Positions 6,817 through 11,028 of a stretch of DNA of 11,028 nucleotides are shown piece by piece. A program made the position numbers and the translations under genes. The notes below the pieces were generated by a model. It did no database searches. It was not told the DNA's origin and saw only the letters and a program-made list of their open reading frames with translations. The stretch comes from an uncultured Treponema sp. (GTDB lineage Bacteria > Spirochaetota > Spirochaetia > Treponematales > Treponemataceae). Where the stretch lies: the NCBI GenBank assembly GCA_937885235.1, contig CAKZZK010000247.1, positions 1 to 11,028 on the forward strand, given 5' to 3'. The first letter of the stretch is position 1, and the number at the start of each line of letters is the position of its first letter.

Positions 6817-7890
6817 ATGAATAAGAAAGAGTTTTATAAACTTTTAAAGGCAGTGCCCAAAGCTGAACTTCATATCCATGAAGAAGCTGCCATCAGTAAC
6901 ACGACAATCAGAAAGCTCTATCAGAAATCGACTGGCAATGAAATGACGCAGGAAGCGCTTAACCAGCTCTTCAACTATACAGATTTGGCGGGATTTCTCA
7001 AATCCTTCATAGCTGTGCAGAACCTGTTTACCGATATAAAAGATTTGCGCTGCGTCTTTGACGACCTGGCTGTTTATCTTGAAAGAAATAATATCACCTA
7101 TTGCGAGACTTTTTTCAGCCCCACTTCCCATATCAAAAAGGGCTGGTCCTTCGATGACCTGTCAGCAATCATCAAAGACGGCGTTGAATCAATCCAGAGC
7201 AAGACTGGTCGCACCGTCCGTGTCATCATAGACGTGAGCCGCTCCTTTGGCTTGGAGAATGCACAGAATAACCTTGACCTCGTGCTTAAAGCACAAAATC
7301 CGTATATCATCGGCATAGGGCTTGGCGGCGATGAAGAAAAGGGTCCTGCAAAAGACTACCAGAGCGTCTTTATCAACGCGGAAAAAGCGGGACTCCACCG
7401 GGTGGTCCACGCGGGAGAAACCGTTGACAGCTGGTCTATGAAGGATGCCGTCAACTTGCTTCATGCAGAGCGTCTTGGCCACGGTATCAGCGCCGCCTAT
7501 GACGCAGAGTTCATGAAGGAGCTTGCGGCAACAAGGCTTCCGCTTGAAGTAAGCCCCACGAGCAACACCTATACAAGGAAATATGCACAGAAGCTTAAAA
7601 AGCACCAGATCAAAACGCTCATAAAGAACGGCGTGAACGTCACGCTCAACACCGATGACCCAACATTCTTCAAGGTCTCCCTCATCGACGAATACTGGAA
7701 CATCCACAAGGTACTCCACATCGGCATGGAACAGATAAAGCAGATTATTCTGAACGGCTTCCAAGCCTCATTTATGGCACAGGAGGCAAAGGACAAAGCC
7801 TGCAATGAAGTGAACAGGGGCTGGAACGAATGGGTAGCAGCCCATCCAGGAGCGATGGCAGGGGAGTTCCCCTGTCCCCCCTTGAATTAG
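6817..7890 (+). CDS. Adenosine deaminase-family metal-dependent deaminase
   Basis: The 357-residue protein is a TIM-barrel amidohydrolase of the adenosine/AMP deaminase group. It shows the metal ligands His19 and His21 (KAELHIH), His198 with catalytic Glu201 (HAGE), His222 (RLGHG), LEVSPTSN at 243-250, and the Asp pair 280-281 (LNTDDP). IGLGGDE at 167-173 fits the conserved substrate loop. The expected LDG after HxH, where Asp contacts the ribose 5'-OH in adenosine deaminases, is Glu-Glu-Ala here. The substrate may therefore be a different purine nucleoside, base or related compound, and no gene symbol is given. No SD precedes the ATG at 6817. A TTG in frame at 6736 also lacks an SD and lies upstream of the promoter, so it was not used. 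The last dozen residues (GAMAGEFPCPPLN) are low-complexity and encoded by a GGGG/CCCC repeat cluster. Confidence 0.88.
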   Translation: MNKKEFYKLLKAVPKAELHIHEEAAISNTTIRKLYQKSTGNEMTQEALNQLFNYTDLAGFLKSFIAVQNLFTDIKDLRCVFDDLAVYLERNNITYCETFFSPTSHIKKGWSFDDLSAIIKDGVESIQSKTGRTVRVIIDVSRSFGLENAQNNLDLVLKAQNPYIIGIGLGGDEEKGPAKDYQSVFINAEKAGLHRVVHAGETVDSWSMKDAVNLLHAERLGHGISAAYDAEFMKELAATRLPLEVSPTSNTYTRKYAQKLKKHQIKTLIKNGVNVTLNTDDPTFFKVSLIDEYWNIHKVLHIGMEQIKQIILNGFQASFMAQEAKDKACNEVNRGWNEWVAAHPGAMAGEFPCPPLN

Positions 7891-7974
7891 GGGAGCCCCC
7901 CTACTTCCGAAGCGAGGGGTTTTTCTCCCCTAAACCCCCTCCATTCCCCGGCACGGTCCGGGGCTTGCCGCCCC
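7859..7974. repeat. Cluster of GGGG/CCCC inverted repeats between convergent genes
   Basis: About eleven runs of four or more G or C fall in 116 bp and can form several overlapping hairpins. Examples are CAGGGG/CCCCTG (7859-7864 with 7869-7874), CCCCGG/CCGGGG (7946-7951 with 7958-7963, six perfect pairs) and GGGGC/GCCCC (7960-7964 with 7970-7974). The composition differs sharply from flanking genes. The element includes the last codons and stop of the deaminase gene and ends 26 bp before the stop of the GH2 gene. It resembles a dispersed intergenic palindromic element, but only one copy is in the window. Confidence 0.6.
7898..7926 (+). terminator. Probable intrinsic terminator of the deaminase gene
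   Basis: CCCCT (7898-7902) pairs with AGGGG (7915-7919). An inner CTT/AAG stem and small internal bulge lie between them, and TTTTT (7920-7924) follows directly. It starts 8 bp after the deaminase stop. The reverse strand has no T-run, so it would not serve the GH2 gene. Confidence 0.55.
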
Positions 7975-7999
7975 TTGGAAACCCTGCTTTTCTATTGCA

Positions 8000-10411
8000 T
8001 TATTCACTTACCGTAAACGGAACCCGTGTTTCCCTGCCAAGCCAGTCGGTGATGACCAATGCACCGGTGCCTGATTTTCCGATGGATTTCACATAGCAGC
8101 CTGCCATGCCGCCCTTGAGGGATACAAGGGAAGGACCTATGAGCGCGATATCGCCCTCGGTCCGCAATGCCACCGCTTCCTGACAGTAGAGCTGCACGTT
8201 GCCACGCTCGTCAACCACGCTCAGACGCACGGAAGCCACATCGTAGGAAATATCCTCCACAAGCGCAGTCCGCAGGGTAACGGCTTTTACCGCCACCTCT
8301 TGAGAAGGCACCTTGATGACAGTCTTTACGACCTTGCCGCCACGTATCGCCTCAAACTTATACTCGATGGAAGAGCCACCCCAGCCCGCGATGTACTTGC
8401 CATAGAGGTCACGCATCGTTTTTTCATCGGAAATGCGGGCGAGCACAATCTTGCTTGCAAGTGCCTTTTCCTTGAGCGTCAGCCTGTCCAGATTGCCCGC
8501 ATACTTGCGCAAAATCATAAGGAATTCCTTCACATCCTTTGCATCCTTTTCCTTGAAGCCATCCTCATCGACAAGGCGGTTTCCCACGAAGTCGTCCACG
8601 AGGATGGGACCGTGGGCAAGATGGCTGTACGGAGAGTCAGCTTTCGTGAATTCCTTGATAAAGATATTGTTCTCATAGAACTTTACGCTGTCCGCATTCG
8701 TAAAGAGCCAGATGTCTCCAATAGCACCCGCAGGATACTCGCCAATGTCCATGCTCGATGACACGCAGAGCACATCGCCCACGACATCGGCATCTTCCTG
8801 ACTCTGGTATACAGCTGCGGCAAGCTTGGGATTGCGGAACATATCCATCACGCCGTGGTAGCAGATTTTGTCTCCTGCGCCGAAATCCTTGTGCGTGTTG
8901 TAGTCAAAGGCACACCAGCCGCTCGCTCCGGCAAGCTCCTCCTTTGCGGCGCTCGCGTCAAGCACCGCCGCATGGCGCACGGCGTGTTCCGTGCGATGCA
9001 CCTCGTCATCACACGTCTTTGTGGGGAACATATGGCCGTTGTATTCCGTCACCATATAGCCCTTCTTGGTGTCGGTCACATCCTTCTTGTCCGCCAGCCC
9101 CGGGTTTTCGCCGTAGTGGCTGAAATCGTTGTATGTATAGACATCTTCAAGCAGGTGCGAATGCTTCAGGTAGCGGACACCGCCCGTGGGACGGGTAGCA
9201 TCAAGCTCATGGGCAGCCTTGTTTGTGCGCTCATAAAGCTCATCATCATCCTGGCTCTCGTTGATGCGGACACCCCAGAGGAAAATCGAAGGATGATTGC
9301 GGTACTGCTTTACCATATCCTTGACGTTCTGCACGGCAATGTCCTTCCATGCAGCCCCGCCGATGTGCTGCCAGCCGGGAATCTCCGTAAACACAAGCAA
9401 GCCAATCTCATCACAGCGGGCGATAAAGTGCTGGCTCTGCGGATAGTGGGAAGTGCGCACCTCGTTCAGCCCCAGCTCATATTTGAGTATGTCAGCGTCT
9501 TCAATCTGCATATTCTTGGGCATGGCATAGCCGACATAGGGGTAGCTCTGGTGGCGGTTCAGACCACGGATTTTTACCTTTATGCCGTTCAGATAAAAGC
9601 CCGTTTCGTCAAAGCGTATGTCACGGAAGCCGAAGCGCACGGTCTTGGCATCCACAAGCTTTCCATCGCCGTCAAAAAGCTCCGTCACAAGGTTATAGAG
9701 CGCGGGAGTTTCAAGATTCCACTCCACCACGGGAGCGGCTGCCGCCTCGGTAAGCGTGCGCTGCCCCATAACGCCCTGCCTGATTTCCACGATAGAAGAC
9801 GCAGTGTCAGCAACGTTTGCAGCACCAACAACGGTCTGATGCAGCGTATACCCCGCAGGAATATCGCCCTTGTTGAGCGTCACTTCGGTCTCAAAGTGAT
9901 TCTTCTTCGTTTTGACAAAAATATCTTCTATATAAATAGCATTTTTTACTTCAAGATAGACATCACGGTAGATGCCGCCATAGGTCATGTAATCTATTAC
10001 GTAGCCAAAGGGCGGCTGGTCAAGGGACTCACGGCTGTCCAGCTTGACGGCGAGCACGTTTGTCTGTCCTGCCGGAGCAAGAGCGGCTGTCAGGTCAACG
10101 GTGAACGCCGTATAGCCGCAGCTGTGGGTCGCCAGCAGCTTGCCGTTCAGGAAGACCTCGCTCTTGTGGGCAGCACCTTCGAAGGTGAGCAACACGAGCT
10201 TTCCCTCCCAGTCCGCTTCAGTCACAAAGTCCTTGCGGTACAGGCTCAGCTTCTCGTAGCGCTTTACGTCAAAGCAGTTAAAGGGCGTTACCGTCACCGT
10301 ATGCGGCAGGCGCACTGCTTCCAGCTGTCCGCTATATTGCGGCGCAAGCATATCCTCGGCAAAATCGGGGGAAAACAACCACGAGTCGTTAAAATAGATT
10401 CTATCTTTCAT
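8000..10411 (-). CDS. Glycoside hydrolase family 2 (beta-galactosidase/beta-glucuronidase-like)
   Basis: The 803-residue protein has the GH2 layout. A sugar-binding jelly-roll covers about 1-165 (IYFNDSWLF, then FLNGKLLATHSCGYTAF and YGGIYRDVYL). An Ig-like domain covers about 166-265. The catalytic TIM barrel covers about 270-550, opening with the family signature GLNRHQSYPYVGYAMP at 283. C-terminal beta domains follow to 803. The acid/base is Glu385 in LWGVRINES and the nucleophile is probably Glu456 in VTEYNGHMFP. GH2 enzymes are retaining exo-glycosidases; the exact sugar cannot be read from motifs. No signal peptide is seen, so it should act on imported oligosaccharides in the cytoplasm. 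The ATG at 10411 matches where GH2 proteins begin. A TTG at 10435 would add eight residues without an SD. No SD precedes either start. The gene is divergent from the phosphatase and convergent with the deaminase. Confidence 0.92.
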   Translation of the reverse strand: MKDRIYFNDSWLFSPDFAEDMLAPQYSGQLEAVRLPHTVTVTPFNCFDVKRYEKLSLYRKDFVTEADWEGKLVLLTFEGAAHKSEVFLNGKLLATHSCGYTAFTVDLTAALAPAGQTNVLAVKLDSRESLDQPPFGYVIDYMTYGGIYRDVYLEVKNAIYIEDIFVKTKKNHFETEVTLNKGDIPAGYTLHQTVVGAANVADTASSIVEIRQGVMGQRTLTEAAAAPVVEWNLETPALYNLVTELFDGDGKLVDAKTVRFGFRDIRFDETGFYLNGIKVKIRGLNRHQSYPYVGYAMPKNMQIEDADILKYELGLNEVRTSHYPQSQHFIARCDEIGLLVFTEIPGWQHIGGAAWKDIAVQNVKDMVKQYRNHPSIFLWGVRINESQDDDELYERTNKAAHELDATRPTGGVRYLKHSHLLEDVYTYNDFSHYGENPGLADKKDVTDTKKGYMVTEYNGHMFPTKTCDDEVHRTEHAVRHAAVLDASAAKEELAGASGWCAFDYNTHKDFGAGDKICYHGVMDMFRNPKLAAAVYQSQEDADVVGDVLCVSSSMDIGEYPAGAIGDIWLFTNADSVKFYENNIFIKEFTKADSPYSHLAHGPILVDDFVGNRLVDEDGFKEKDAKDVKEFLMILRKYAGNLDRLTLKEKALASKIVLARISDEKTMRDLYGKYIAGWGGSSIEYKFEAIRGGKVVKTVIKVPSQEVAVKAVTLRTALVEDISYDVASVRLSVVDERGNVQLYCQEAVALRTEGDIALIGPSLVSLKGGMAGCYVKSIGKSGTGALVITDWLGRETRVPFTVSE

Positions 10412-10417
10412 ATTGCC

Positions 10418-10446
10418 AGTGTATGCCCATTTCAAAGGAAAAACAA
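10418..10446 (-). promoter_or_regulatory. Candidate promoter of the GH2 gene
   Basis: On the minus strand TTGTTT (10441-10446) and TACACT (10418-10423) are 17 bp apart, and 6 nt separate the -10 box from the ATG at 10411. Both boxes are imperfect. A rival pair is TTGGTA with TATGAT (10462-10467) at 16 bp, which would give a leader of about 44 nt, also without an SD. Confidence 0.4.
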
Positions 10447-10470
10447 GTTATTTTTGTACTTATCATATAA

Positions 10471-10499
10471 TTGACATCATTGGTACCAAATTCTACAAT
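10471..10499 (+). promoter_or_regulatory. Sigma-70 promoter of the phosphatase gene
   Basis: Consensus TTGACA (10471-10476) and near-consensus TACAAT (10494-10499) are separated by 17 bp. Only 7 nt lie between the -10 box and the ATG at 10507, so transcription should start at or within a base or two of the start codon. A perfect TATAAT at 10466-10471 overlaps the -35 box but has no partner at proper spacing. Confidence 0.7.
10480..10489. promoter_or_regulatory. Palindrome TTGGTACCAA, possible operator
   Basis: A perfect 10-bp palindrome lies between the -35 and -10 boxes of the phosphatase promoter and upstream of the divergent GH2 gene. That position suits a repressor site controlling one or both. 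No regulator gene is in the window, and the palindrome is short. Confidence 0.35.
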
Positions 10500-10506
10500 A
10501 AACAAT

Positions 10507-11028
10507 ATGGGAAAGAAGATACGCATACTCTTTGTGTGCCACGGGAATATCTGCCGTTCGCCTATGGCTGAATTTGTCATGAAGCAGCTTGTGGAAAAGG
10601 CGGGGCTTAGCGATGCATTTTTTATTGACTCAAAGGCAACAAGTACGGAGGAACTCGGCAATCCGCCCTACCCGCCTGCCCGCGCTAAAATGCGGGAAAT
10701 GGGTGTCCCCCAGCCCCCGCATTACGCCAGCCAGATTTCCCGAGCCGACTACGACCGCTTTGACCTCATCATAGGCATGGACAGCGCGAACATCCGAAAT
10801 ATGCTGCGCATCTTCGGCGGCGATCCTGACGGCAAAATCCACAAGCTGCGCGAATACAGCGGCAGCTCTGGGGACATAGATGACCCCTGGTATACCGGTG
10901 ACTTTGACATCACCTATGACCAGATTTTGGAAGGGTGTACGGCGCTGCTTGAAAATGCGGAAAGTTTTTGCACTAATGAGCCAGTTTCAAAAGTATTAGC
11001 GGTCTCGGCTAAAAAAAAGCTTCCCAAT
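10507..11028 (+). CDS. Low-molecular-weight protein-tyrosine phosphatase (3' end outside window)
   Basis: The frame is open from ATG at 10507 to the window end, giving 174 residues. The N-terminus carries the LMW-PTP phosphate loop FVCHGNICRSPMAE, with nucleophile Cys11, Cys16 and Arg17. The general acid is Asp126 in IDDPWYTG, where the usual DPY is DPW. Residues 1 to about 153 cover the normal family length of about 150-160, ending in an ILEGCTALLENAESF helix. The frame then continues through a Lys- and Ser-containing tail (TNEPVSKVLAVSAKKK) with no stop, so the protein is somewhat longer than usual, or the end is altered. The enzyme hydrolyses phosphotyrosine in proteins or acts on small phosphate esters in the cytoplasm. 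No kinase or polysaccharide-export partner is adjacent. No SD precedes the ATG. Confidence 0.9.
   Translation, partial: MGKKIRILFVCHGNICRSPMAEFVMKQLVEKAGLSDAFFIDSKATSTEELGNPPYPPARAKMREMGVPQPPHYASQISRADYDRFDLIIGMDSANIRNMLRIFGGDPDGKIHKLREYSGSSGDIDDPWYTGDFDITYDQILEGCTALLENAESFCTNEPVSKVLAVSAKKKLPN

Noticed and set aside
7859..7974. CRISPR-like array
   Set aside because: G/C runs are unevenly spaced, repeats are 4-6 bases long, and there are no unique spacers of constant length or cas genes.
7946..7974. Intrinsic terminator for the GH2 gene on the minus strand
   Set aside because: The stems are strong, but no T-run follows them in that direction.
7830..8096. Open frame of 88 codons across the repeat cluster
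   Set aside because: It overlaps two convergent real genes and the repeat; the translation is Pro/Gly/Phe low-complexity.
8855..10474. Long antisense open frame of 539 codons opposite the GH2 gene
   Set aside because: It mirrors the GH2 reading frame, which has full family motifs. The predicted protein has no recognisable domain, and the frame is a by-product of codon bias.

Overview
This window looks like chromosomal DNA from a host-associated spirochaete, most likely Treponema or a close relative. The basis is a tandem run of methyl-accepting chemotaxis protein (MCP) paralogues with the variant signalling tip QT[KR]IIAFNxELEA, a stand-alone RRM protein, and roughly balanced GC with frequent ATA isoleucine codons. 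That assignment is inference from sequence style and not from a marker gene. No insertion sequence, tRNA, rRNA, CRISPR array or phage gene is visible.

Region 1 (1-5451, + strand) is an operon of four MCP-like receptors: the 3' end of one and three complete ones of 575-580 residues. Each start overlaps the previous stop (17, 4 and 8 bp) and has a good Shine-Dalgarno (SD) sequence, so the genes are very likely translationally coupled. The three complete proteins share a six-helix membrane module with almost no extracytoplasmic sequence, a degenerate HAMP-like segment and a long coiled-coil signalling hairpin. The hairpin tips are divergent, and one is shortened by about four residues.

Region 2 (5443-6728, - strand) is a two-gene unit transcribed toward the receptors: a small RRM RNA-binding protein followed by a cytoplasmic M28-type zinc aminopeptidase. 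The peptidase 3' end overlaps the last receptor gene by 9 bp, and a 12-bp hairpin lies just inside it. A good sigma-70 type promoter precedes the RRM gene.

Region 3 (6801-7926, + strand) is an adenosine-deaminase-family gene whose ATG sits where transcription should begin, so its mRNA is probably leaderless. The 3' end of the gene runs into a 116-bp cluster of GGGG/CCCC inverted repeats that also holds a likely terminator.

Region 4 (8000-11028) holds a glycoside hydrolase family 2 enzyme (- strand) and, divergently, a low-molecular-weight protein-tyrosine phosphatase cut by the window end. Their shared 95-bp spacer holds facing promoters and a palindrome, and both genes lack SD sequences. 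The contrast between SD-led genes in the two operons and three monocistronic genes without SD is the most interesting regulatory pattern here. No gene set forms an obvious defence system or other wholly new system; the receptor cluster is the most unusual protein content.
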